The notes beneath the pieces were generated by a model, which saw only the letters and a list, made by a program, of their open reading frames with translations, was not told the DNA's origin and ran no database searches. Source: Amborella trichopoda (Eukaryota > Streptophyta > Magnoliopsida > Amborellales > Amborellaceae). Taken from it: 64,000 bases of DNA. Below are positions 33,601-45,767 of this stretch, one piece after another. The stretch's first letter is position 1, and each line of letters begins with the position of its first letter. The DNA lies in contig NW_006495906.1 of assembly GCF_000471905.2 (NCBI RefSeq), forward strand, positions 2,545,702-2,609,701. Reading direction: 5' to 3'. Position numbers and translations under genes: made by a program.

Positions 33601-36409
33601 GTGCTTCATCTTCCTCTTGGACTGTCATTGCGTGGGAGGCTTCTGCAGCCCCGAATGCCTTCTTTAGCTCTTCAAGTTTTATCTGACCTGATTAGGAAAC
33701 TTGGTCTTTGAGAGCTCAATCATGTTCTATTCGAGTAACAATCGAAGTAGTGCAGGCACCCATTCCTTTTCAAAGGGGTAGACTTTGTTCTTATGCCTGG
33801 TCCAATGATCATCTCGATTAAGGTTCAGCGGTGGGGGTACTCAGTTATACGACTATTGTTGCTTGCCTGCCTAAGGTGCTATCTTTGCTGTTCTTACCCC
33901 TTTGGAGAGGTCCAAAGTCTGAGAGGGAGCCTTTTTTGGGTCACTTACATTGACAATGGCACTGATCACTCCTTTTTGTTGGTTCCCTCAAGTATTGGTC
34001 CGAGAGCTACCATTGCCCCAATTGTTTCCTGAGCTTGGAGACTATTGTCGTGACCTGCCGTGGTTGCGTGATGGGCTGTCTATGAGGACCGACTTAGAGA
34101 TCAGCTCTGACATGGAGGATGGATTGGGGGCCTCAACATGTAGAGAAATTTTAGGTTGCATGTTTCGTACACATGTTTGAACTGCTTCCTTCTCAGGCAT
34201 AGGATTGGGAAGACGAGTGATGAAATCTCTCCACCTTGATATGAATTGATCCACGGGTTCATCTGTATCATGTGAGAAGCTTGATGGTTTGGACCTTTCT
34301 CTCGACCTCATAGAAGCGCTGGTGGAACAATTTCTCTATTTCCTCCCAAGTATGTACTGAGTTTAGAGGAAGCCGAGCATACCACTAAAAATCCGGGCCA
34401 TAAAGGGTTTCAACAAACTGACAGAGGAGGAGTCTCCCGTCAACCGCTGTCTCTCGACATGCTGCTTGGTCTCTCGACATGCTGCTTGGAAGTGGGCGAT
34501 ATGCTGGTGCGGGGATGTGGTTCCATTGAACAAGGAAACTTCCCTTTCTTATAGTTTGAGGGAAATAACACTTGATCAATATAAGAGGGATACGACTTTT
34601 GGTAAAGCATTGCTCCCTGTATACCTGGGATTTGTTAGTTCTTTAAGCTATGGGTTACCATAGTATCAATATCTACCGGTGAGACAGAGTGACGGATGGA
34701 ATTGTCCTGTGAGGCAGGAGGAGGAGGCTGCCTTGGAGGCACATCATCTGAATGATGGGAGTTGACCTCATGGTTAGCCGAGTGTCACGCGACATCTATA
34801 TGATCAATCTTCTCCATCATTGCACATACCATGTCTTCGAACCTATTCATACGCTCTTCCTGAGAGTCGTCAAGTTTGTTTACAACCATTACAATGACCG
34901 TTTCTCCCTGGAGGTTAGCCTTAGTTGCAGTTGAGGGCTTCCGGGCTTGACGGTTCGCACGAGGTCAGCATGCCCCGACTGGACTCGAGCCTTGTCTGCC
35001 AATCGCGTGAGGACCGGTTCTTGACGGTCTTGGGACCATGGCTGCTGAGCGATTGGGTCATCTTCTACGACACTAACAACAGTGCAGGGTTCATGGAGTT
35101 CTTCTTCAGGCTTTGTCATCTGAAGAGGGTAAGAGGGATTCAGACGAAGGGGGTCATCAGAGCTGGTTGCCTCAACCGTCTTGGTTGCTTCCTGTGTCAA
35201 AATTTGCAGACCTCTATCGCCTTTAGCTTTGTGGTTTTGATGGACCTCATGCCAGAACAAAGATCGAGTCTGCGGCTGGTTGGGTCTTCTTGTGCAGGAA
35301 AGAGCTGTTCCCATTAGAAGAAACAATGGGTGTGGGCCAGGAACTGGGGTCTTCCTGCGTTGGGGAGGATGAAGGACTTGATCTCCCATCAGGTCTTCTC
35401 GTCGAGCCTTCTTAAGAGTTCAAGAGACGTGACCACGATGACGGGGCTGGTTCAAGATGGTGCTCTTGGGGAAGATCGAGTACCAAGGCTGGAGGTGCTT
35501 ACCCGATAGAGGAGGAGCAGGCAGGAAAAGGGTTGACTCATGTCGGTGTCTGAGTCAGGAGCAAGGGGCTGTGTGTGACGTCAATGCGTGTGTGCCCCTT
35601 GAAGAAGGATCACGGGTCACTTGGGGGTCAGCCCGGGCTCGAGCAAGTGGTTTTTCTTTAGGAAGCCGAGAACTACAAGCAGGTGTCTGCAAGAGAACAG
35701 GTGGAAGCTTGCTCCTTACAGGGTGCGCTGGTGTGTGCTGACTGGGAGGATGAAGGAGTCATCTCTAGTGTGCTTGAGTTGGTGCAGCAATGGCGTTGCC
35801 CCGAGCAGTGGGATGCTTATGCATAACGTGAGAAGGACCTAGCCTTAGGAGACCTTATCCTAGATGCTAACTCGAGGTAACATAAGGGTTACCCTGAGGT
35901 GTGGCTCAAGTGGATGACCCACGATCCTTATGGTGTGTGTGAGAGGTGGAGGCCCCAGGGTCTCCGCCTCGACGTGCCGAGCCTCTAAGGGTAGAGGCTC
36001 GTGGTGGTGCAAGAATGTGGGGGGAGGGCATGCGGTGACCCACAGAAGCAACGACAACTTGCTTACCTTTTGTAGAAAGGGACTAGGCAGCCTTCCGGCG
36101 TACCTCATCAATGCGACTGACAAGTGACTTACCGATGGTAGGGTGCATGCTGTGAGTGGCAGCAGGTGTGCTATCGATGTAGAGTGCCTTGACAGAAGTT
36201 CCACCAGAGCTAGGAGATGGGGGAGTTAGGGACTTTTAACTCCCTTTTAACGCCTATCCAGCTTAAGATCTGGCAGCTAGACATTAGGTCTTTGCTTAAA
36301 AGGAAAGTTGGAAACGAAGTTCGAGGAACTTGTTCCTGGGGGACGCTCGAGAATGCAGGGATATGAATATCCCGAATTCGGAAAAGGGGTTGAGAAACCC
36401 AGCAGCCAT
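30610..36409 (-). pseudogene. gag-protease polyprotein (copy B)
   Basis: The start at ATG 36409 (MAAGFLNPFSEFG) agrees with copy C. A long N-terminal region of unknown function precedes a gag core at about 34580-34040: PLSSMSRD, then a TAG at 34385-34387 directly before WYARLPLNSVHTWEEIEKLF, then DEPVDQFISRWRDFITRLP and EVEAPNPSSM-like text. This matches the retrotransposon gag (capsid) family. Then come a Ser/Pro-rich linker (33189-32542), KVKYDVMGHLRKLPALLNIYD and the protease region, where LDGGS keeps the catalytic Asp (31795-31797) but a two-base loss follows. The end (MEVMRIASKHL ... GHGYSALAP) has no reverse transcriptase after it. There are many stops and frameshifts. Confidence 0.75.
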
Positions 36410-36478
36410 GTAGTGTCTGAAAATAGAAAAACAAAGGGGAAACTAGCCAAACAAGGATGATTTGACGAAGGGGTAGTA

Positions 36479-36497
36479 AGTCCCAAGTGGAGTCACA
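36479..36497 (-). other. Primer-binding site, decayed (copy B)
   Basis: The minus strand reads TGTGACTCCACTTGGGACT next to the LTR. It is the mutated counterpart of TGGCGACTCCACTGTGGAC in copy C. Confidence 0.55.
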
Positions 36498-37369
36498 AAG
36501 CAGGTTAGGTGCCTCAATCTCGCCCTCTGGATTTGGATGATCTGGTAGCATGTGTCTCGAGTTTCGAGGGAACCTGAGACTTTGAGATTGCTCTCTCGGG
36601 AACCTCGCTCAAGAGCGAGGGCAAGTATACCAATCGATGAGAGAGGAATTTAAGGTGGGTTCGGAACTTACTCGGGCTGGCTCGCGTGGGGCGCCCTCTT
36701 AGATCACTAAGAAAGCCCCCCCGTCATAAAACTGGTTTGGAATCGCCTCTCTTGGCCTGTACTCTCCTGTTTCGGCAATCACAAATACATGGTTAATTTA
36801 CAAGACAAGTGGTTCAAGTGACCCCTCCTTGTCTTTGGCCGAATGCACATAGGCATGCACATTCAAAAGAAGAAAAAAGGGATAGGTGAAAGAAGAAGAA
36901 AGAGACATAATAGAGGAATAATAAAGCTAAGAATTTTCTTAGGTAGCTAAACTGACACAGTGGCTAAATCAGCAAGTGATTGACCTGACGTGGTAGCAAG
37001 ACAGGCACGGTAACTAGACCGGCACAACGACAATACTACTAGATGACAGAACGATCATCGACCGACCTAACATGATGGTTAGCTTATCATGGTAGTAAGG
37101 TGGGCATAGTGACTAAATCCAGCACAACGACAGTACTGCTAGACGATGATACTACCAATGCAGTGCTTGACTAAGCCTCCCTTGATCAAACTAGAGCGAA
37201 AGAAGAGAAGAGAGAAACGAAAGAGAGAGGGAAAGGCATGCACAGTATTACCGATGTCGTGCATGTGTGAAAAAGAAAGGAAAGAGAGGGAGAGACGAAA
37301 AGAAGAAGAAAGGAACAGTAATAAAGAAGAGGAAGGGGGAAGAAGAGAGAGAATAGAGAGATAGGGAAC

Positions 37370-37975
37370 GTGGACGGCGATGAACTTCCATCATCCATGA
37401 TAGAGGATTGAGAAGAAAGAGAGGACATGTACGGGAATGAGCCTCCACTGTCCATGACGAAGGAGAGAAGAGAGAGAAAATATGGATGGCGATGAACTTC
37501 TAGTGTCCATGACAAAAAAGTGAAGAGAGAGAAAACATGAACAGCGATGAGCTTCCGCTGTCCATGACAAAGTAATTAGAAGAGAGAGAAGATATGGATG
37601 ACGATGAGCTTTCGTCGTCCATTATAGAGAAGTGAAGAGAGAGAAAATATGAACAGTGATGAGCTTCCACCATTCATGACAGAGGAATCAGAAGAGAGAA
37701 GACATGAATGACGATGCGCTTCCACAGTCCATGACCGAGAAGTGAAGAGGAAGAAGAAAACACGGACGACGATGAGCTTCTACAGTCAATGTCACAAGAA
37801 ATAGAAGAGAGAGAAAACATGGACGACGATGATCTTCTACCGTCCATGACATAGGGAAATAAGAGAGAGAAAACATGGACGGTGATGAGCTTCCGTCGTA
37901 CATGACAAAAGAATTAGAAGAGATAGAAAACATAGATGGTGATGAGCTTCTGCCGTCTATGACATAGAGAACTAA
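37370..37975. repeat. LTR minisatellite, about 55-60 bp units (GATGAGCTTC-CGTCCATGACA)
   Basis: About ten units of AAGAGAGAGAAAACATGGACG, then GCGATGAGCTTCC and CCGTCCATGACA. They lie within the U5 part of the copy B LTR. Copies A and C have different arrays at this place. Confidence 0.8.
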
Positions 37976-38089
37976 GATGAACTTTGACAGAGGCCCGGCC
38001 CGCCACTCGGGTTAAGGCTCAGCCCACTATCTATGCCCCAGAAGTAGGAGGACATCACATCCGATGATAGGCTCCGCCATGCGTGATCA

Positions 38090-38490
38090 GAGAAGAAAGA
38101 GAGAGAAATAGAGAGAGGAGGAAAACGAAGAAAAAGAAAAGAAAGATAAAAGAGAGAGAAGGAAAGTGAATAATGAAAGATCAGAGAAGAAAAAGGAAAG
38201 AGAGATATAGACGAGAGGGGAGAGAAAGAGATAGACGAGAAGAGGAGAGAGAAAAAGAGAGATGAGAGGAGGAGAGAGAAAGAGAGATGAGAGAAGGAGA
38301 GAGAAAGAGATAAATGAGAAGAGGAGAGAGAAAGAGAGATGAGAGGAGGAAAAAGAAAGAGAGAGATGAGAGGAGGATAGAGAAAGAGAGAGATGAGAGG
38401 AGAGAGAAAGAGAGAGATGAGAGGAGGAGAGAGAAAGAGAGAGATGAGAGGAGGAGAGAGAAAGAGAGAGATGAGAGGAGAGAGAAAATT
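38090..38490. repeat. GAGAGATGAGAGGAGGAGAGAGAAA microsatellite/minisatellite
   Basis: About sixteen purine-rich units of 20-27 bp inside the copy B LTR. Long Ser/Leu-rich open frames on the minus strand are artefacts of this array. Confidence 0.85.
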
Positions 38491-39959
38491 ACCTTCATCA
38501 AAGGGTATTGAATCTTTTCTTTTCTCTCCTCTATCTCTCTCTCCAAGAAGTACCCACAATTTGAACGTCACAACTCTCAAATTTTTATTGATAAGTACTG
38601 AAAAATCAAGGTTCCTATAATAATTGTGTTTAGTGTACTTATTGAATTGGGCCCAAACATGGGTGTATACTAAAAAAATACCTAAATTGATGATAATTAC
38701 AATTTAATTAAATTAAAAAAATTTCTAAAATTTGATGCAAAAGGACTATTTTGCCCTTGCCCAATAATATGTGAAATTCCAAAATAGTTCCTACTACTTC
38801 CCTAGAACTTGCGTGATCTTCTATGGATGATTCAGGATTGCTCCGACGTCCGTTTGGCCGAAAGATTATTGATTTCTTGTCAGGCTCGGCATGACGATCG
38901 ATTTGATACTAACTTTGAGCCATGGATCACGTGTTTAGGGCACGATCATGCGACTCAAATTTTGTATAGATCTTGAAAACTTTGGATAGGTAGTGTGCTT
39001 ATTTCTTGATGTTTTTCTTTGATTTCTTCGTTGAGTTACACTGAGCATGCTGTCACATTCACGTTGAAAGGAATGTAGCTCAATTTTGTGTTCGGACGAA
39101 GATTTTGTCGTCTTGGGTTTTTGGTCGGAATCTGAAAATCCAGTGGTCGAAATCTACAGCAACATTGATGTCGTCATGTGTTGAATCCTGCCATTCATCG
39201 TACACAAGGTTCGGACAAGAGATAACATCGGATCTTATGTACATAATGTAATTGGTTTCGCATTGATCAAGTATGCGAGCGCTGTGATATGGTCTCTCGA
39301 GCGAGGCGTGCTGCTGCTGAATTTTCTGTAACTATCTTCACGAATCATCAACTTCTCTCTAGTTTTTCTCCCTTCTCGAGTATCTTCAAGGGTCGTGCCA
39401 CATATCAAAATGCTCATCTTGATGAGACGAACAAGCTCACCAAATTTGAGAGCGATCCAACTCAGAATGAGTGATATACGGTTCTTTGAAGTTGCTGACC
39501 AGGACTACACACATCAGCCTCTTTTAATGGAGATTGGTGTAGGGAGGCCACACGGGAATAGCATGTAGCCTACCCATTTTTAATGTTTAACCCATAACTT
39601 TGTCCTAGAATGTCCGATTAAGCCGAAACTTGACCCATAGGGGATTTTGACTATGTCGGATCCAATAGAGGTGGTCCCACAGCTGTTTGATGCACTAAAA
39701 ATATAGTTCTAGTTATAGGGTCTGTTTCAGGGTGCTAAAGGCTGATTTTTCTGAAATTATTTCTTTGTCTGCGATGCCTTAGACATGTCGGATTGAGACA
39801 AAACTTGGCAGGTGGCCTTTTGGAGTTCTTAGGAAGATTTTGACCCGTTCTGAGGCAATTTTGAGACTGTCGAGAATTCCACTGTATTTAAGGCTTTATT
39901 GACTGGCTTCTCTTTTATTTCGCATTGGGGCTTAAGGTGTTGAAAAATGTGTTCAAACA

Positions 39960-40572
39960 TTAGATACTGTGAAATCCAAAAAAAAAAAAAAAGAAAAAAA
40001 AAAAGGAAGAAGAAGAAAAAGAAAAATAAATATACTGATGACAAAATAAAGATAAATAATGATGAAACTAAGGAAATAATGAAGCAAAGAAAAACAAAAA
40101 TAATAGATCTAATGAAGGAAATTAAACTAAATAATTAAAGAAAACAACAAAGCATATCAAATAATAAAGGAAAATAAGAGAAAAAGAAAAAAAGATCTTG
40201 GAGGCTAGGCCCTCAGGCCCCAATGCCTGAAGTTGGGCTTATATCAAATGGTGAAGATGAGTCATTACCCCTGAATCTTCAAGTTCATGATAACTTATAC
40301 CCTGGGGAAGAAAGAGATGCCTAGGAATTCTACATCTAGAGCTTTTGTTTACTTAAAAAAGTTTCTTTTGATCGATAAAAATGATTGGAGCAAAGTTCCT
40401 AGACCTAGGATTTGAGTTGCATGAAGCTAAGGTTTAAGGGTTATTGATTTTCCATGATAGAAAATTAGGGATAGAGTTTTTGTTCAGGTCTAGGTCTACT
40501 AAAATAGCTGAAAAATAACTTTTATAAGCAAAATACACTCCAAAACCCAAAGGCGATGGTCAAAGCCAATGT
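39960..40572. other. Flank of copy B, A-rich then unclassified
   Basis: Begins TTAGA (possible target duplication), then about 200 bp of A-rich DNA and about 370 bp of unremarkable sequence with no gene. An A-rich tract next to an LTR could be the tail of a retroposon, but no coding part is visible. Confidence 0.4.
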
Positions 40573-40958
40573 TTCAAAAGTCGGATCAGTGACTCGAATC
40601 ATCCACACTCATACCTCTATCTGATCGGTGGATCGGATCGGATCGGAGAATTGGCCGAATCGGCAAATTTTGTCCCAAAACATTTTTTTAAAAAATCACT
40701 ATAAATATCAAAAAATAATGTTCTTTTAGTTTTTAAAAGAAATTAGGAGTGATGCATTATGTACTTTCTTTGCTTCGTAAAAATAAGTGAATACTGAGAC
40801 ACTGTTTTCATGTCTAGATGTTTGTATAATTGTTAATTATAATATAGTATTATAATATTGCTTCAAAATAATTATAAAATATTAGAAAAAAATTTCATAT
40901 TAATATATTAAAAACAATAATTTCTCATATAAAGTGAAATTATTATTACATCAAAGCA
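40573..40958. mobile_element. hAT end fragment related to the 8516-9161 palindrome
   Basis: Starts TGTTTCAAAAGTCGGATC with GATCGGATCGGATCGG and GGCCGAATCGG motifs. AT-rich DNA follows (ATAATGTTCTTTTAG, GAAATTAGGAGTGATGCATTA) that resembles the arms of the palindrome. It is cut off at 40958 by an LTR. Confidence 0.45.
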
Positions 40959-43258
40959 TGCTCGAAGACATTTATCAGCATTTTGGGTCCTCGATGCGGA
41001 ATAAAGGAGAAGCCGATCAATAAAGCCCTGACTTACAGTGGAATTCTCGACAGTCTAAGAAATAACCCATAATAGGTGAGGATCTTCCTAAGGACTCCAA
41101 AAGGCCACCTGCTAGGTTTCGTTGCAATCCGAAATGTCTAAAGCAGTGTAGACAAAGAAACAATTTCAGAAAAATTGGTCTTTAGCACCCCGAAACGGAC
41201 CCTAAAACTAGAAACCTATTGACGGACCATCAAATGGCTGTGGGACCATTGTCATTGGAACTAGCATGGTCAAAAACCCCTAGGAATCAAGTTTTGGCTT
41301 AAACAGATGTTCTAGGACAAAGTTATAGGTGAAAGATTGAAAAAAAAGAGGCCGCACGCTATTCCCGTGCGCTCCCTGCACCAATCTCCATTAAAGGAGA
41401 TTGGTATTCACAGGCACAAACAACAACTTTTGGAACTCATATCTCCCTCGTTAAGAGTCGGGTCGTGCTCAAGTTTTGCGAGCGTGTTCGTCTCATCAAG
41501 ATGAGTGTTTTGATATGTGGCACGTCCCCTGACGATGTCCGAGAAAGGAAAAAATCTAGAATGAAGATGAGGATTCGAGAACAAAAGTTGCAGAAATTAG
41601 CAGTAGTGCTTCTCACTCGAGAGGCCATATCAGGACGCTCGCGTACCCGATCAACATGAAACCAGTTGCATTGCGTGCGTGAAGTCCAAGGCTATGTCTG
41701 GTCCGAACCCCATGAGTGACAAATCGTTAGATTTGGTGTACGAAGGTGTTAAATTTGCTACAAAATTTCGGCAGCCGGAATCTAAATTCCATCAAAAAAA
41801 CCAAAAATTGCAAAATCTTTTTTCAAGCATGAAATCGAGCTGCGTTTGTTGCAACGCGATCGTGATGGCATGCTCAGTGCAATTCAGTGAATAAATCACT
41901 AAAATACACTAATACATGAGCACAATTATCGACCCAAAGTTTACGAGTTTCTTACAAATTTCAAGTCGCATGATCGTGGCTTAAAAACACGTTCCGTGGC
42001 TTGAAGTTAGTATCAAATTGATCATCATGCTGAGCCTAACAAGAAGGTGATCATATTTTGGTCAAACTGGCAATGAAGCAACCTGGATCGGCATAGAAAA
42101 ATTACACACGTTCCATGGGTGCAGCAGGGATTGTTATGAAAGTTTGTGTATTGTTGAGCAGAGGGAAAACCATAATCTTGCATCCATTTTTAGATTTTAT
42201 TTTAATTCAAATAAATTGTAATTTTCATCAATTAAGTTAGATTTTGGGCATCTACCCATGTTTTGGGCCCAAGTCTATAAATACCACACTATACCTCATT
42301 GTAATGGACCTTTGATCAGATTAATAAAATTTAGGGTTAAGTTTTGAGATTGAGGGCCACGTCCAGGAGAGAGAAGAAAAGGTCTGATACCCTTAAGTGA
42401 AGGTAATTCTCTCTCCTCCTCTCTTCTCTCTCCTCTTCTTTCTTTCTCTCTCTTCTTCTTTCTTTCTCTCTCTTCTTCTTTCTTTCCCTCTCCTCTTCTT
42501 TCTCTCTCTGCTCTTCTTTCTGTCTCTCTCCTCAACGTCAAACATGCACGATAGTAAGCATCGCCGTGCATATCTTTCTTCTCTCTCTCTCTCTTCTTCT
42601 CTCGTTCTCTCCCTTCCCTCTCTCAACATGTACGACAGCAAGCACCGTCGGGCATGTTCCACTTTCCCCTTCTCTCTTTTCTTTCTTTCTTAATATGTTC
42701 TCGCTCTTTCCTAATTTTCTCTCTCTTTCTTAATCTTCTTTACTAAACTCTCTCTTTCCTTCTCTCCCTACTTTCCTTCGTCTCTATACTTTCCTTTCTT
42801 CTCTCTCTACTTCCTTTTCTATATCTCTCCTTTTTTATTCTCACTCTATTATATTTTCTCTCTCTCTCTCCATGTCATGCACATCGCTACCCATTGCTGC
42901 TAATGACATCCCCCTTCTTTTCTTACCTCCTGGAATGAACACAGTGAGCCAGGCCTTAACCCGAGTGGCGGGCCGAGCCTTTGTCTGGGTTCCTTTTCCT
43001 CATGTCATGCATGACGCTGCGCTCAACATTTCTTCCCCCATTCTCTGACAAGGACATTAAAACGGGGCCTTTCCCAAGTGGCGAGCTAGGTCGTGTTTGA
43101 GTCCCTTCTGACACATTCGACGATGCCTATCACCACGCGTGTCTTTTCTTTTCTCTCTTCTGTATCTCTCCCTCTTGTCATGAACGACGAAACCTATCGC
43201 TGCTAATTTTCACTCTCGCCCTCTCTCTTGTCATGGACAGCAGAACCCATTGTCGTCT

Positions 43259-43292
<34 letters not shown>

Positions 43293-43320
43293 CTGTCATG
43301 AACGACGAAACCTATCACCG
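40959..43320 (+). repeat. LTR fragment, plus orientation, same family (3' truncated)
   Basis: Begins TGCTCGAAGACATTTA, a variant of the family start, and runs colinear with copy A's 3' LTR: AAACGGACCCTAAAACTAG, the region before TATA at about 42290 and TC-rich repeats at about 42410-42870. It contains CTTAACCCGAGTGGCGGGCC at about 42957. It stops at about 43320, where an inverted LTR of copy C begins. No internal region follows. Confidence 0.8.
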
Positions 43321-45767
43321 TAGAATGAAGAAAATGCACGAGACGACGAAGAGATGGGGTCCCGAAAGCACTAAGCGTCACCACCCACAACCGTGGAGTA
43401 GCAGTGTCACGACACTAAACACCATTACTCACGGCTAGAGGGCGAGCAGCGAACTACGCGTGGCGCTAGGCATCGTCGTTGGGACCACACAAGAAAGCAG
43501 TACACCCCTGCGTGAGCGGTGATAGCCTCTTGTGAAGCACGTAGCGATAGCCATTTGACAGGTGCGCGGCGACAGTTCTTACCAAGGCACACAACGATAG
43601 GCATGGGACGCAAGAAGAGCCTGTGCACGGCGATAGGAAACTAGCGCAAGAAGAAGGCTTGCAGACGACGATAATCATCGAGCGCACAAAGAAAGTTCGC
43701 AGACGATGATAGGCACCGAGCGCATGAAGGAAGCTCATAGATAACGATAGGCACAGAGCAAACGGCGACAGGTGCCGAGCGCACGAAGGAAGTTCGTGGT
43801 CGGCGATAGGCACCGATCGCGCGAAGAAAGCTTGCGGATAGTGATAGGCATCGAGCGCGTGAAGGAAGCTCGCGGACGGCGATAGGCACTAAGCTTATTA
43901 AGGGAGCTCGCAGATGGCGATAGGCACCGAGCGCACGAAGGAAGCTTGCGGACGACGATAAGTGTTGCCGCGACCTCTTGTGGGCGGCGAAAAGCATCGC
44001 CATATGTGAGAGGCACACAACAGGGGGAGACCCCTGTGGGCAGCAATAAGTTTCGCCGTCTGTGTTCTTCACTGAGGCATTGAGGATACATCTGCGGACG
44101 GTGATGAGCAGCACCGTCTGCAAGTCTCGCTGAGAGATAAAGATGAACTAACAAAAGGGCGAAAAGAGCTCGCGCATGGCACTGCCATTACTATGCGCGA
44201 CCTGTGAAACCACAGGAAGGGTAAAAAAAGAAAAGAACGAGATATGCACGACATTACCACTGTCATGTATGGCCTCTGAGGGAGGCTTAGACGAAGAAGA
44301 AGAAGAAGAAAAAAAGAAGAGAGAGAAGGTTTAACTTGAGCTCAGGGGTACCGGTCCAGAAGTTTCTCTCTCTTTACTCTCTCTCTCCAAACATAACCCA
44401 ATAATGAGAAGGAAAGGGAATTCTATTGAGTAAAAATTCTCTTTGGTGAAGGGTCCAAGCCTTTTTTGCGTACAATGATGGTACATGGTATATATAGAAT
44501 TGTGCCCAAACATGGGTGGATTGATCAAAATTAAACCTAATTACTGAAAATTAAGATTTAACTGAATTAAAAGAAAATAGAAAATAGGGTGAAAAATGAT
44601 AGATTTGCCTCTTCCTAACAAGTTGTGGAGTTTCAAGACAGTCCCTATGTTGCCCTAGAACGTGCATGATTTTTCATGGATGGTCCGGGGTTGTTCTGAT
44701 GCCCGTTTGATCAAAAGATGATTGTTTTCTTATAGGGCTCGGCATGGCTATCGATTTGATACCAACCATGGATGGTGCTTTTAGGGCACGATCATGTGAC
44801 TTGAAATTTGAATGAATCTTGAAACTTGGAATCGATTTTGTGCTCGTTCCTTGATGTTTTTCTATAATTTCTTCACTGGATCACATTGAGCAGGTCGTCA
44901 CAATCACGTGGTAATAAACGCAACTTGATTCCGTAGCCGGACGAAGATTTTGCAACTTTGAAGTTTTGGCAGGAATCTGGAATTTCGGCGACGGAATTTG
45001 CTGTCACTTCATTGGCTTCGTGTGTGGAATCCGACTGTTCATCATGTATGGGGTTCGGATTAGAGATATTCCTAGACCTTACACACGCGATGGAATTGGT
45101 TTCACGTCGATCAGCCTCGCGAGAGGTGTGATTTGGCAGCTCGAATGAGGCACGACACTGTTGATTTGTCTGTACTTTCTTCACGGATCAGCAATTTCTC
45201 TCTAGCTTTTTGATCTTGGGCGTCGTCGTGGGGCATGCCACATATCGAAACGCTCGTCTTGACGAGACGAACATGCTCAAAAAATTTGAGAATGATCCGA
45301 ATTGAGACAGGGGGGATATGAGCATCAAAAGTCACTGGTCATGACTGCCCCTTTAATGGAGTTGAGTTGCAGGGTAGCCGCACGGGAATAGCGTGCAGCT
45401 CCTCTTGTTTCGCTCTTTTGCCTATAATTTCTTCATGGAATGTCCGTTCAAGTTGAAATTGGACCCTGGGGGCTTTCAACTATGCCGGATCCAATGGTAG
45501 TGGTCGCACAAAAAATTGGGACATCGAAAATATATTTCTAGTTATAGGATCCGTTTTAAGATGTTAGAGGCCGATTCTTTCGAAACAGTTTCTCAGTCTG
45601 CACTGCCTTAGGCATGTTGGAATGCGACAAAACTTGGTAAGAGACTTTTGAGAGTCCTTATGAAGATCTTGACCAGTTATTAGGCTATTTTGAGGCTATC
45701 GAAATTTTCACTGCTTGTTAGGCTTTATTGACCGGGAACCCATGATAATGAAAAATGTCTTCCAACA
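43321..45767 (-). repeat. 3' LTR of copy C, truncated
   Basis: The minus strand begins TGTTGGAAGACATTTTTCAT at 45767 after interior GATGGGGCATGC, the same edge as copy A. It ends at 43321, equivalent to 60787 in the 5' LTR, so the final part of U5 is gone. ATATATA is retained near 44490-44500. Confidence 0.8.
43630..43980. repeat. LTR minisatellite of about 38 bp (GAAGGAAGCTCGCGGACGGCGATAGGCACCGAGCG type)
   Basis: About nine degenerate units, equivalent to 61080-61500 in the 5' LTR. Arg/Ser/Cys-rich open frames on the minus strand are translations of this array. Confidence 0.8.

Larger units (their letters stand above)
26345..39959 (-). mobile_element. LTR retrotransposon copy B (gag-protease plus antisense PMD), 3' truncated
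   Basis: Minus orientation. From right to left: 5' LTR (36502-39959), decayed primer-binding site, gag-protease (36409-30610), convergent PMD gene (27928-30437, plus), then the PMD leader to 26345, where copy A's LTR begins. The distal spacer and 3' LTR are missing. As in A and C there is no reverse transcriptase or integrase. Confidence 0.8.
36502..39959 (-). repeat. 5' LTR of copy B
   Basis: About 3,458 bp. The LTR 3' edge (36502) is GGTTAGGTGCCTC on the plus strand. The LTR 5' edge, on the minus strand, begins TGTTTGAACACATTTTTC at 39959. It matches the other LTRs, including CCACTCGGGTTAAGGC near 38000. It is longer than those of A and C because of internal minisatellite and GA-rich expansion. 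The TATA box is not preserved. Confidence 0.8.

Noticed and set aside
34451..34489. 20-bp direct duplication (CTCTCGACATGCTGCTTGGT twice) in copy B gag
   Set aside because: A simple local duplication, one more lesion in a pseudogene, with no sign of function.
37972..38620. Ser/Leu/Phe-rich and Arg/Glu-rich open frames of up to 202 codons
   Set aside because: Direct translations of the GAGAGATGAGAGGAG array within an LTR.
39965..40200. LINE poly(A) tail
   Set aside because: A-rich sequence is present but no LINE coding sequence or target duplication supports it.
43466..44154. Arg/Ser/Cys-rich open frames with repeating CARCLSPSASFL-like units (also 60849-61792)
   Set aside because: They come from the 38-bp LTR minisatellite; the repeat length makes frames stay open by chance.
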